Shown in pieces: positions 54,455-62,718 of a stretch of 64,000 nt of DNA (position 1 is the first letter of the stretch; every line of letters starts with the position of its first letter). The position numbers and the translations under genes are program-made. Source of the stretch: Mycobacterium sp. E2479 (lineage in GTDB: Bacteria > Actinomycetota > Actinomycetes > Mycobacteriales > Mycobacteriaceae); the NCBI RefSeq assembly GCF_001667925.1, contig NZ_LZJR01000096.1, positions 1-64,000 on the forward strand, given 5' to 3'. The notes below the pieces were generated by a model, which had not been told where the DNA came from, did no database searches, and saw only the letters and a list, made by a program, of their open reading frames with translations.

Positions 54455-55540
54455 ATGGGCGACCATCCCACCATTGGTGCCGAGGAAGAATTTCTGCTCG
54501 TCGACCCACAAACCGGCGAGCCCGCTCCGCACAACGCCGCGGTCGCCGCGGAGGCCGAGCGGCAAGGCGTCACGCTGCAGCTCGAACTGAGCAGCTGCCA
54601 GGTGGAGACCACCTCGCAGGTGGCTTCGACCAGCGCCGAACTGGGTGGGGAATTGAGCCGGCTGCGGCGCACCGCGGCGCGGGCCGCCGAGGCCGCCGGT
54701 GTCCGACTGCTGGCCTGCGGGCTTCCGCCGGCCACACCGCACGAGTTTCCCGTCACCGACACCCCGCGCTACCGCAAGATCGGCGAACAGTTCGGAATGA
54801 TCGCGCACGAACAGGGCATCTGCGGCTGCCACGTGCATGTGCAGGTGCCCGATCGTGCCGCGGCCGTCCATGTCAGCAATTGGCTGCGCCCGTGGCTGCC
54901 GTCTTTGCTTGCGCTGTCGGCGAATTCGCGGGTCTATCGCAGCGCGGACAGTGGTTACGCGAGCTGGCGCAGCGTGCTGTGGCGGCGCTGGCCCGCGGCG
55001 GGAGCGCCGCCATTCTTCGCCTCACCCGACGAATACGACGATGCGGTGCGCATGTTGGTCGACACCGGGGTGATCCTGGATAAGGACATGATCTATTGGG
55101 ACATACGTCTTTCGGCGGACTTTCCGACCGTGGAGGTCCGGGTGGCCGACGTTCCGGCCACGGTCGCCGAGACGGTGCTGCTTGCCACCCTGATCAGGGC
55201 GGCCGTAATGACCGCGCTCGACTCGCCCGATGACGCGCGGCGGTTGCCGCCGGGTGCGCTACGCGCGGCGTACTGGAAGGCCGCTCACGACGGGTTATCC
55301 GGTCACGCATTGGATTTGGTCCACGGATGCGGTGCGGTCCGGGCCGGTGAGCAATTGGGAGCGCTGGTGCAGCGGGTGCGCCCCGCGCTGGAGTCGCTGG
55401 GCGAATATGACGGCGTCGTCGGCGAACTCGAGCGCGTCCTATCGGACGGTAACGGGGCGATGCGTCAGCTGCGGGCGTGGCGCAAACACCATGACGTGCG
55501 CGACGTCATCACCGAAGCCGCCAGGGCCACGCTGAGTTGA
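54455..55540 (+). CDS. YbdK-type carboxylate-amine ligase (GCS2 family)
   Basis: A 361-aa member of glutamate-cysteine ligase family 2. Typical sequences are TIGAEEEFLLVDPQTGEP, LELSSCQVETTS, GCHVHVQVPDRAAAVHVSNWLRPW and TVEVRVADVPATV. Mycobacteria make mycothiol rather than glutathione, so the true product of this ATP-dependent amide-forming enzyme is uncertain. It lies 22 bases after the STAS gene, possibly in one transcript. Confidence 0.9.
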   Translation: MGDHPTIGAEEEFLLVDPQTGEPAPHNAAVAAEAERQGVTLQLELSSCQVETTSQVASTSAELGGELSRLRRTAARAAEAAGVRLLACGLPPATPHEFPVTDTPRYRKIGEQFGMIAHEQGICGCHVHVQVPDRAAAVHVSNWLRPWLPSLLALSANSRVYRSADSGYASWRSVLWRRWPAAGAPPFFASPDEYDDAVRMLVDTGVILDKDMIYWDIRLSADFPTVEVRVADVPATVAETVLLATLIRAAVMTALDSPDDARRLPPGALRAAYWKAAHDGLSGHALDLVHGCGAVRAGEQLGALVQRVRPALESLGEYDGVVGELERVLSDGNGAMRQLRAWRKHHDVRDVITEAARATLS

Positions 55541-55586
55541 GGAATGCCTTGCGCGGGTCAATCACGTTGTCGCACATGATGTCTCG

Positions 55587-56372
55587 TCACGCCACGGCGA
55601 GCAGGCGATACAGACCGATCAAACCCACGACCACGATGATGGCGCGCAGCGCGTTGCCCGGCAACCGGCGCCCGTAACGCGCCCCGAGCAGCCCGCCGAT
55701 CAGTGAGCCGGCCGCGATCAGCCCCGCCGCGGGCCAGCTGATCCGGTCGAACGCCACCAATGTATAGGCAACGGCGGCAACCACATTCACCACCAGTGCC
55801 AGCAAGTTCTTGGCCGCGTTCATGCGCTGCACCGACTCCGGCAGCAGCGCACCCATCAGGCCGACCAGCAGGATGCCTTGTGCGGCGGTGAAGTAGCCGC
55901 CGTAGACGCCGACGGCGAAGGTGCCGAACACCAGCGTGGCCATCCGGCGGGGGCTGACGTGCTCGGGCGCCCGTCCCGCCTCCTGGGCGCGGCGGGCCGT
56001 CCACGCCTGGATCCGCGGCCCGACAACCACCAGCACCAGCGCCAGCACCAGCAACACCGGGACGATCTCGGCAAACACCCGCTCGGGCAGGTGCAGCAAC
56101 AGATAGGCGCCCAGAACCGCGCCGGCCAGCGATGCCGGGAGCTGCCATCGCAGCCGATCCCACTGACCGCGCAGCTCGGTGCGATAGCCCCAGGTGCCCG
56201 AGGCGCTGCCGGCGACCAGACCCGTCGCGTTCGACATGGTCGCCGTCACCGGCGGGTAGCCGAGCGCGACCAGCGTGGGGAAGGTGATCAGGGTGCCGGA
56301 CCCGACCAGCGCGTTGATCGCACCAGCCCCCAGCCCGGCCAGGCATATGAGGAACATCTGGAATGGCGACAC
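55587..56372 (-). CDS. TauE/SafE family membrane permease
   Basis: A 261-aa protein with about eight transmembrane helices and the TauE/SafE repeats: AGAINALVGSGTLITFPTLVALG in the first half and GVYGGYFTAAQGILLVGLMG in the second. The family exports sulfonates, sulfite or sulfoacetate in some species; the substrate here is unknown. The start is probably GTG 56372 with a weak ribosome site, and internal starts are possible. It is 65 bases downstream of the catalase-related gene on the same strand. Confidence 0.88.
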   Translation of the reverse strand: MSPFQMFLICLAGLGAGAINALVGSGTLITFPTLVALGYPPVTATMSNATGLVAGSASGTWGYRTELRGQWDRLRWQLPASLAGAVLGAYLLLHLPERVFAEIVPVLLVLALVLVVVGPRIQAWTARRAQEAGRAPEHVSPRRMATLVFGTFAVGVYGGYFTAAQGILLVGLMGALLPESVQRMNAAKNLLALVVNVVAAVAYTLVAFDRISWPAAGLIAAGSLIGGLLGARYGRRLPGNALRAIIVVVGLIGLYRLLAVA

Positions 56373-56437
56373 CGAAGAAAAACATTAGCTTGCCGCCGAT
56401 TTCGAGCGCGAGCGGCCATCGCCCCGGGCGCTGCGGG

Positions 56438-57379
56438 TCAGGCGGGCGGAGCTTCGGCGCCGCGTTCCACACCGGTACGCAGCTTCACCGAGGCCGAATA
56501 CACCAGGGTCCGAAAGTGCAGGACAGGATCGTCGGAGGGCTCGATGCCATCGGTCACGCGCATCGGGTCGAACACCACGATGTCGCCGCCATGCTCACGC
56601 TCGGTGTCCAGGCCGGTGATCGCCAGCGTGCCGACGGTGACGATCTGCGTGCTCTGCCAGGCCGCTGACGGGTCCACCGTCGAGTCGGTGGGCCCGGCGA
56701 TCTGCACCCGGAAATCGAACCGCACGGGCCCGCCGTCGAGGCGGGCCTTGAGCTCCTCGGTGAGGAAGTCCGGATCTTTGTCACGGGCATCGGATCCCGA
56801 CAGGTATTCCTCGGATACGGTCGGAACCAGGTGGTAGCGAACGAATCTGGCGCCGCCGTCGGCGGCGATCCAACGGAAGGCGTGCAAGCCGTGGTATTCG
56901 GTGGTGGCGTAACTCGCCGGGATGCGGCTCGCCTCCCGCAGGATGGGCAACGCGCCGAGCAGCTTCGGATGGGTGAGCAGGTGTTTGGCCATGCGCAGCG
57001 GCGTCGTCAGGCCCGGCCGCATCGCCTTGAGCAGATCGATGAAGCCGTCGGGCGTGCTGGAGACGAAGAGCCGGGCGGTCTGCGCCGAGACGTCGGTGGT
57101 GGAGCCGTCGGGCAAGGTGAACTTCACCGCCATCCCGCGCACACCGGACGCGCCGTCGCGCTGCTCGGGGTTGCCCGACCCGTTGGAGAAGCGGATCAGC
57201 GCCGGAACGGTCGAACCATCGAGATGCTGTGCGCGCGAAAGCATGAGCGCGTCCGGGGTCGCGGTGAACGTGCCGCGATACAGGGTCCCTTTGGCGTGCA
57301 GTGCGCGACAACCGGGCTGGGCTCCCCCGGTGCCCCGGATCGCCTCGATCGCCTCGTCAGGAGTAAGTGCACCGCTCAT
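56438..57379 (-). CDS. Catalase-related haem peroxidase (SrpA-like)
   Basis: A 313-aa short catalase-fold protein. The distal His is at ~28 in LHAKGTLYRGTF, the distal Asn at ~66 in IRFSNGSGNPE, GVRGMAVKF follows, and the proximal Tyr with its Arg partner is near 290-294 in HFRTLVYSAS. Such minimal catalases often act as organic peroxidases. It lacks the C-terminal domains of large catalases. No signal peptide is seen. Followed by the TauE gene. Confidence 0.88.
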   Translation of the reverse strand: MSGALTPDEAIEAIRGTGGAQPGCRALHAKGTLYRGTFTATPDALMLSRAQHLDGSTVPALIRFSNGSGNPEQRDGASGVRGMAVKFTLPDGSTTDVSAQTARLFVSSTPDGFIDLLKAMRPGLTTPLRMAKHLLTHPKLLGALPILREASRIPASYATTEYHGLHAFRWIAADGGARFVRYHLVPTVSEEYLSGSDARDKDPDFLTEELKARLDGGPVRFDFRVQIAGPTDSTVDPSAAWQSTQIVTVGTLAITGLDTEREHGGDIVVFDPMRVTDGIEPSDDPVLHFRTLVYSASVKLRTGVERGAEAPPA

Positions 57380-57397
57380 GGACGAATCTTAGTTGGA

Positions 57398-58189
57398 TCA
57401 GTCGGGAAAGCCGAAGAGTTCGACAACACCGTGATCGCGACCGGCGGTGTAGCCGCCGTCGACGGCAAGGGCCTGGCCGCTGACGAACGAGGCGTCGGGA
57501 GACAGCAGGAAGGCGGCCATAGCGGCGATCTCTTCCGGCTGCCCCAGCCGCCGCAGCGCGTGCTCCTTGGTGATGGAGGCCAGTGCACCCTCCATGCCGG
57601 GGATGCTGAAGACGCTGTGCGCCATGGGCGTTTCGATGAAGCCGGGACAGATGACGTTGGCCCGGATGCCGCTGGGTCCGTAGTCGAGCGCGATATTCTT
57701 GGTCAGCAGCACGACACCGCCCTTGGCCGCGTTGTACGAGCTGCCGCCGGCGGTGCCCTCCAGGCCCTCGACGCTGGCGACCGTCACGATCGAGCCGCGT
57801 TCACCGTCAGCTCGAGGTTGGTCGATCATCCTGGCCAGCGCCGCCTTGGCGATGAGGAAAGTGCCGGTGAGGTTGATCTTGATCACCCGGTCCCATTCGG
57901 CGCGCTCCAGCAGGTGCACGGGGCCTCCGCCCGCGACACCGGCGGCGTGAAAGAGGCCGTCGAGGCGGTCCGGCACGGCGGCCAACACCGCGGCGATCGC
58001 GGCTTCGTCGGTCACGTCGGCGGACACGAAGCTGAACCGCGGGCCCAGGTCATCGGGCGGGATGGCCAGGTCGGCGCCGATCACGCTGCCGCCCTCGGCC
58101 AAGAGCCGCCGCGCGGTGGCGAGCCCGATTCCCGACGCGGCGCCGGTCACGACGAAGGTGCGGGAACGGGCGCGGTCGGGGTTCACCAT
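57398..58189 (-). CDS. SDR family oxidoreductase
   Basis: A 263-aa short-chain dehydrogenase from ATG 58189, with AAGGACC upstream (an earlier ATG at 58234 adds 15 weakly conserved residues). The cofactor motif is VVTGAASGIGLA, then NAAKGGVVLLTKN with the Tyr-x3-Lys pair in YNAAK, the Ser in TVASVEG, and ICPGFIETPM. The C terminus is GQALAVDGGYTAG. The substrate is unknown. It starts divergently from the secreted-protein gene across ~200 bases in which I see no other gene. Confidence 0.9.
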   Translation of the reverse strand: MVNPDRARSRTFVVTGAASGIGLATARRLLAEGGSVIGADLAIPPDDLGPRFSFVSADVTDEAAIAAVLAAVPDRLDGLFHAAGVAGGGPVHLLERAEWDRVIKINLTGTFLIAKAALARMIDQPRADGERGSIVTVASVEGLEGTAGGSSYNAAKGGVVLLTKNIALDYGPSGIRANVICPGFIETPMAHSVFSIPGMEGALASITKEHALRRLGQPEEIAAMAAFLLSPDASFVSGQALAVDGGYTAGRDHGVVELFGFPD

Positions 58190-58397
58190 CGTCGGGTCCT
58201 TGTCTGGGTCGGTCAAGCCGGTCAGCCCCGTCATGGTGACACACGTTCGCGCCGTTAGCTTTACAAATGCATTCGCCGGCTCGACAGGCGGGTTGCGTCA
58301 CCGCTAAAGCAAACCCATCTTGGACATTGGCGCCGCAGCTGGAGCACGATAAGCCAGCGGGCTAATTTCGCGGCGTCCGGCGGCGTTAGGAATGGTG

Positions 58398-58988
58398 ATG
58401 TCAACAACTCAGCCTGGGGCCCTTGCCCGTCGGGTCGGGCTGCTAAGCGCGGCCGCCGTGACCGGCGTGGTCGTCCTGGCCTCCACCGCCAACCGGGTCG
58501 AGCCCACTGCCACGCCGGCACTGACCTCCGACGACGCGATTGCCATCGCGCCGGGCGTGTCGGTGACCCCCGCGCCCGGCTGGACGCTCGGCAATCGCGG
58601 CCCGAACTGGGTGGCGCTGAACAACGCCGACACCAGCGCGCAGCTGCGGATCACCGTCAAGCCCGCGGCCGCCACGGATGCCGCCGGGCTCCTGCAGGCC
58701 GACATCGACCACTTCACCGCCGGCGCCTCGGCCATCTTGACCGATGTGAACCGCCTGAACCCGCCCGACACCAAGGCGCTGTCAGGGGCCAACTTTCAAC
58801 AGGAAGCCTCAGTCAACTACACCGCGACCGTGGTGAACCCGCAGGGCTCGATTCCGGTGATCGGCACGTTCACCGAGCTGTTGAACACCTCGAACGGCCG
58901 ATCGGCGTTCATCGACTTTCGCCAGGACAGCAGCGCGACCACCCAAGCCGCCGGCGACGGTGGAATGATGATCAGCTCCATGGAGTGA
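58398..58988 (+). CDS. Exported mycobacterial hypothetical protein
   Basis: A protein of about 196 aa. The N terminus has a short basic stretch and a hydrophobic helix (VGLLSAAAVTGVVVLAS) that could be a signal or anchor, followed by a soluble domain (VSVTPAPGWTLGNRGPNWVAL, AFIDFRQDSSATTQAA). The ATG at 58398 has AGGA upstream; an ATG at 58392 is in the same frame. It resembles a group of mycobacterial secreted proteins of unknown role. Confidence 0.75.
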   Translation: MSTTQPGALARRVGLLSAAAVTGVVVLASTANRVEPTATPALTSDDAIAIAPGVSVTPAPGWTLGNRGPNWVALNNADTSAQLRITVKPAAATDAAGLLQADIDHFTAGASAILTDVNRLNPPDTKALSGANFQQEASVNYTATVVNPQGSIPVIGTFTELLNTSNGRSAFIDFRQDSSATTQAAGDGGMMISSME

Positions 58989-59102
58989 GGCGCCAGGGAC
59001 CCGCGAAGGCGCCTCGGCGTCGCGTGCGCAGAACCGGGCGCGTATGACCGTGCGCAACGCATCCGGTATGACGAGTGAGAACAAATCGAACGCGGAGGGT
59101 TC

Positions 59103-60662
59103 ATGCCACCAGTTGACACGACGACCGGCGCTGCGGAAACGCTCGCCGCCATCGTCGAGCGCCACGCACAGTGGCGGCCCGACGCGATCGCCATCCGCTT
59201 CGGCGAACGCCAGTGGTCCTGGGCCGAGTGGAGCTCGCGGATTCGTCGCACCGCCGGCGCGCTGCGCGCCGCCGGTCTCGAGCGGGGCCAGTGCGTGGCC
59301 TTCCTGGACAAGAACCACCCCGCCTGCCTCGAAGTGCTCATCGCCGCCGCCTCCGTCGGTGTTGTCACCACCGTCGTCAACTGGCGGGTGATCGGCGACG
59401 AACTCGTCCACGTCCTGGCCGACAGCGGCGCCCGCATGCTTCTGGTCGGCGCTGAGCTGCGTGCCGCGGCCGAGGCGGCCGCCGAGCGGGTACCGGGCGT
59501 AAACCGCATCATCGAGATCGGCGACGAGTACGAATCGCTGCTCGCCGCGGCGGTACCGACGCGAGCCGACCTGAGCGTCGATGAGAACGAGACGGCATTG
59601 GTGATCTACAGTTCCGGCACCACCGGACGCCCCAAAGGCGTGCTGCTCAGTCAACGTGCGCTGGTCAATCACGCGTCGAACCTGGCCCCCGCGTTTCCGT
59701 TCGCCGAGGGCGAGGCGAACCTGGTGGCCATGCCGTTGTTCCACGTCGGCGGAATCGGCTATGCGCTGTTTGGAATCCGTTCCGGTGCACCGACATTCAT
59801 GACCCGCGAGCCCGACGCCGCTACGCTGATCGGCGCTGTGCGCGCTGGAGCGACCCACGCGTTCTTCGTCCCGCCGGTGATCGCCCGGTTCCTGGACGCG
59901 GGTGAGGCGGCGGCTGCGGCCATCGCCGGCTTGCGCTATATCGTCTACGGCGCCGCACCGATGCCGCTGCCGTTGTTGCATCGAGCGCTATCCACCTGGC
60001 CCGACACTAAATTCGTGCAGGTGTATGGGCAGACGGAACTGTGCGGCGCGGTCACAGCGCTGTCAGACGACGATCACCGCGATGCGGCGCGGCCCGAGTT
60101 GCAGCTGGCGGCCGGAAAGCCGGTGCTGGGCTGCGAGATTCGCGTTGTCAATCCAGAGAACGGAAACACGTTGCCGCCCGGGGAATCCGGCGAGGTGTGG
60201 GTACGAAGCAACCAGAACATGACCGGCTACCTCAACCGCCCGGACGCGACGGCCGAAACCATCACCGCCGACGACTGGGTTCGCACCGGCGACATCGGGC
60301 GCCTGGACGCCGACGGTTACGTCTACATCGAAGACCGCATCAAGGACATGATCATCACGGGTGGGGAGAATGTGTACGGCCCCGAGGTGGAAAGCGTGCT
60401 AATCGAGCATCCCGCCGTCGAGGACGCCGCGGTGATCGGGGTGCCCGACGACTTCTGGGGCGAATCCGTCAAGGCGATCGTGGTGACCGGAGGCGGAATC
60501 GACCCCGACGACATCATCGAATTCTGCCGACAGCGGCTGGCCCGCTTCAAATGCCCGCGCACGGTTGACTTCGTGCCGGAGCTGCCCCGCAACGCGAGCG
60601 GAAAAATCTTGAAAACTCAGCTGCGGGAAGCGTTTTGGCGCGGCCGGGCGCGGGGCATATGA
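59103..60662 (+). CDS. Acyl-CoA synthetase (FadD-type AMP-binding enzyme)
   Basis: A 519-aa adenylate-forming enzyme that activates a carboxylic acid to its CoA thioester. Core motifs: YSSGTTGRPKGV (phosphate loop), VYGQTELCG, WVRTGDIGRLD, and the C-terminal catalytic lysine in NASGKILKTQ. The length is normal. The ATG has GGAGGG upstream. It converges on the enoyl-CoA hydratase gene; the two could belong to one fatty- or aromatic-acid degradation route. Specific substrate unknown. Confidence 0.93.
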   Translation: MPPVDTTTGAAETLAAIVERHAQWRPDAIAIRFGERQWSWAEWSSRIRRTAGALRAAGLERGQCVAFLDKNHPACLEVLIAAASVGVVTTVVNWRVIGDELVHVLADSGARMLLVGAELRAAAEAAAERVPGVNRIIEIGDEYESLLAAAVPTRADLSVDENETALVIYSSGTTGRPKGVLLSQRALVNHASNLAPAFPFAEGEANLVAMPLFHVGGIGYALFGIRSGAPTFMTREPDAATLIGAVRAGATHAFFVPPVIARFLDAGEAAAAAIAGLRYIVYGAAPMPLPLLHRALSTWPDTKFVQVYGQTELCGAVTALSDDDHRDAARPELQLAAGKPVLGCEIRVVNPENGNTLPPGESGEVWVRSNQNMTGYLNRPDATAETITADDWVRTGDIGRLDADGYVYIEDRIKDMIITGGENVYGPEVESVLIEHPAVEDAAVIGVPDDFWGESVKAIVVTGGGIDPDDIIEFCRQRLARFKCPRTVDFVPELPRNASGKILKTQLREAFWRGRARGI

Positions 60663-60693
60663 GTACTCGCTTGGTGCGTCGCGGCGCTTCGCT

Positions 60694-61524
60694 CTACAGG
60701 CGTCCCTCGACACGCAGTTCCGGATGCACCCAGTCAGGTGAGCGGCGTTCCTTGAACGCGCGGAACCCTTCGATGGCTTCGGCGTCGGAGAGGCTCGCGG
60801 TCATGCCGATGCGGTCATAGAGACCCAGATAGCTGTCGATGCTGGACTTGATGACGCCACGGGCGCGCGGGGCAGTTCGGCAGCATTGCGTAAGTATGTC
60901 TTTCGCCGCATCCAGCAGCCCCTCGTGCGGAACCACCCGGGTGACCAAGCCCCAGTCGAGGGCTTCGACCGCGGTGAGCACCCGACCGGTGAACATGAGG
61001 TCGCGGGTGCGCACCGGTCCGATGACGCGGGTGAGCACCTGGCTGTAGTAGGTATCGGCGTAGCCGCGGAACAATTCGGGCACCCGGAAGGTCGCCCGAT
61101 CGCTCACCACCGACAGGTCGCTGCACAGCGCGATCTGGAATCCGCCGCCCTGGCATAACCCATTGACCGCCGAGACGATCGGCTTGCCCGAGGTGCGGAC
61201 CGCATCGAAGGGCGTCACGTCCATGCCGAGCGCGGAACCGAAGGTGATCCAGTTGTCCTCGCCTCCCCCGCCGCCCATGTCGCCACCGGGCGCGAAGACG
61301 TCGCCGGTGCCGGTCAGCACCAGCCCAGCCAGATCCGGGTCCTCGTTGAGACGTCCTACCGCATAACGGATTCCGAAATACATCGCCGGGCTCAGGGCGT
61401 TGCGTGCGTCGGGCCGGTCGATGGTGCAGACCGCGATCGGCCCCTGGCGCTCGAAGCGCAGGTACGGCGTACCCAGCCAATCGCCTTCGGGTGGACGGGG
61501 GGTGCTTTGCGGTGTCAGCGCCAC
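60694..61524 (-). CDS. Enoyl-CoA hydratase/isomerase family protein
   Basis: A 276-aa crotonase-fold protein from GTG 61524 with a strong GAGGAG site 4 bases upstream. The oxyanion-hole regions are visible: VFAPGGDMGGGGGEDNWIT and VNGLCQGGGFQIALCSD. The usual glutamate pair is not obvious (PELFRGYADTYY at the second position), so it may be an atypical hydratase, isomerase or related crotonase. The open frame continues upstream to 61563 without conservation. Confidence 0.88.
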   Translation of the reverse strand: MALTPQSTPRPPEGDWLGTPYLRFERQGPIAVCTIDRPDARNALSPAMYFGIRYAVGRLNEDPDLAGLVLTGTGDVFAPGGDMGGGGGEDNWITFGSALGMDVTPFDAVRTSGKPIVSAVNGLCQGGGFQIALCSDLSVVSDRATFRVPELFRGYADTYYSQVLTRVIGPVRTRDLMFTGRVLTAVEALDWGLVTRVVPHEGLLDAAKDILTQCCRTAPRARGVIKSSIDSYLGLYDRIGMTASLSDAEAIEGFRAFKERRSPDWVHPELRVEGRL

Positions 61525-61611
61525 GGGACTCCTCTCGGGTCGGCGTCGCCGCGGATGCGCCACGCCGCAACGCCGCTACTGTAGCTCTTACGGTATCCGC
61601 GGTGTAAGCGA

Positions 61612-61905
61612 CTACACGTAAGGCAGCGTGGCCGTCTCGGTGGTCGCGGAGGAGTCGGCTACCACCAAGGCCAGCTTGCTTTGCAGGGCGGACGTGGTGT
61701 CTCCCACCGGCTTATCGCAGATTCTGCACAGCGTCGTGAAGTTCGGCTGTTCGTCTTCGTCCGGCCAGAACCGGCGCGGCCCGAACTGAGCCCCGGGGTC
61801 GAACTGCACCGCCTGATGAGGGGCGTCCTTGAGAACGCGCCCGACGGGATGACTGTGCGGACATTCGAGTTTCAGCATGCCCACGCCCTCGTAATCGCCG
61901 GCCAT
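61612..61905 (-). CDS. Small hypothetical protein with possible zinc-binding cysteines
   Basis: A 97-aa soluble protein from ATG 61905, with GAGGACGG upstream. A Cys-Pro-His near the start (LECPHSHPVGRV) and LCRICDKPVG in the middle could make a zinc-ribbon-like site. No family is recognised. It lies 26 bases after the SRPBCC gene on the same strand and is probably co-transcribed with it. Confidence 0.7.
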   Translation of the reverse strand: MAGDYEGVGMLKLECPHSHPVGRVLKDAPHQAVQFDPGAQFGPRRFWPDEDEQPNFTTLCRICDKPVGDTTSALQSKLALVVADSSATTETATLPYV

Positions 61906-61931
61906 GGTTCACCGTCCTCTCTGGTGCGTTG

Positions 61932-62369
61932 TCAGCGGAGGATCTGCGCGAGCTTGCGCCATCGCCGGTGCCGGTGGCGAAACACGACCCGGACGAAGGC
62001 GCGGGTCAGCAGCCCGTGCAGGCCGTCGTCTGTTTCGATCTCGTCGGTGTAGCGGCAGCTGCGCTCGTCGATGGGTTCGAACGTGAGGCGGTGGTTCCAG
62101 GTGCGAACCGGTCCACCGTGCTCGTTGGTATAGATCTCGGTCGGCTCGAGCCGCTTGATGGTGAGGTGGTGCGTCCAGGCCGGGATCACCCCGAACCACC
62201 AGAACCGCGCCGACCCCCGCGTGCCGACCTCGATTCGTTCCGGGACGTCGAGGCGGTAGACCCGCAGCACCGGGCTGAGGACGTGCCGCATCAGCTCAGG
62301 CTTGCGCGCCAGCGCGGCGGCGGTGTCGGCGGGGATCGGCAGCTCGGTAGTTAGGGTTACCTTACTCAT
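61932..62369 (-). CDS. SRPBCC-like lipid/ligand-binding protein
   Basis: A 145-aa protein with the START/SRPBCC-type pattern: an N-terminal strand (VTLTTELPIPADTAAALA), a central strand region (GSARFWWFGVIPAWTHHLTI) and a C-terminal long helix (LLTRAFVRVVFRHRHRRWRKLA). It should hold a hydrophobic ligand. The ATG at 62369 has no strong ribosome site. It is the last ordinary chromosomal gene before the predicted integration site. Confidence 0.75.
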   Translation of the reverse strand: MSKVTLTTELPIPADTAAALARKPELMRHVLSPVLRVYRLDVPERIEVGTRGSARFWWFGVIPAWTHHLTIKRLEPTEIYTNEHGGPVRTWNHRLTFEPIDERSCRYTDEIETDDGLHGLLTRAFVRVVFRHRHRRWRKLAQILR

Positions 62370-62540
62370 GCAGTTTCATGGTGGCTTAGCGGGCGCGATC
62401 AGGCAAGGGCGCCGTGGTTCAGTGGGTGTCTGGAGAGACCGGAGCGGCGCCTGGGCCCGCGCCGGTAAAGAGCGTTCGACAACAGGGAGTCGGGAACTGG
62501 TCGATGAGAGGCCAACCATCCGATGACCTGGATTGATTTG

Positions 62541-62560
62541 TGGTCCCGGCTGGGATCGAA
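62541..62560 (-). other. Putative attachment site: tRNA 3'-end fragment
   Basis: Read on the minus strand these 20 bases are TTCGATCCCAGCCGGGACCA: a T-loop (TTCGATC), the 3' side of a T-stem (CCAGC) and an acceptor strand ending ACCA. No matching 5' acceptor (GGTCCCGG) or anticodon arm follows on the minus strand toward higher coordinates, so it is not a whole tRNA. Integrases of actinobacterial elements often target tRNA 3' ends, leaving such a fragment at one junction and a restored tRNA at the other. The intact copy should lie beyond the window. Confidence 0.6.
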
Positions 62561-62680
62561 TTAGCCGCCTATGTAGTTAGTCCACACATCCTATACCAGT
62601 CATAATATGCCTTTTACCTGCTGATATACTGAGCATACGCCGGGGACAGCAAGGGACACAAGTGCCCCCACCCGGACATG

Positions 62681-62701
62681 CGGATAACATACGGATAACA
62701 T
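62681..62701. repeat. Tandem 10-base repeats upstream of the integrase
   Basis: CGGATAACAT occurs twice (62681-62690 and 62692-62701) with one base between, an 11-base period, followed by a partial third CGGA (within ACGGAGG). The repeats end just before the ribosome site of the integrase gene. They may be arm-type integrase sites, or an operator that controls integrase expression. Confidence 0.6.
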
Positions 62702-62718
62702 CACGGAGGGCGTATCTA

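Larger units (their letters stand above)
62370..62718. other. Gene-free stretch at the chromosome/element junction
   Basis: This 349-base gap has two parts. The left part (to ~62540) is GC-rich chromosomal sequence with no gene that I can support. The right part, after a tRNA 3'-end fragment at 62541-62560, is clearly AT-richer (for example around 62575-62640) and leads into the integrase gene through a pair of tandem 10-base repeats. It contains the attachment site and presumably the integrase promoter. Confidence 0.7.

Noticed and set aside
62395..62520. Possible complete tRNA upstream of the attachment fragment
   Set aside because: Some tRNA-like words occur (GTGGTTCAGTGGG), but no cloverleaf with paired acceptor, anticodon and T arms could be folded on either strand.
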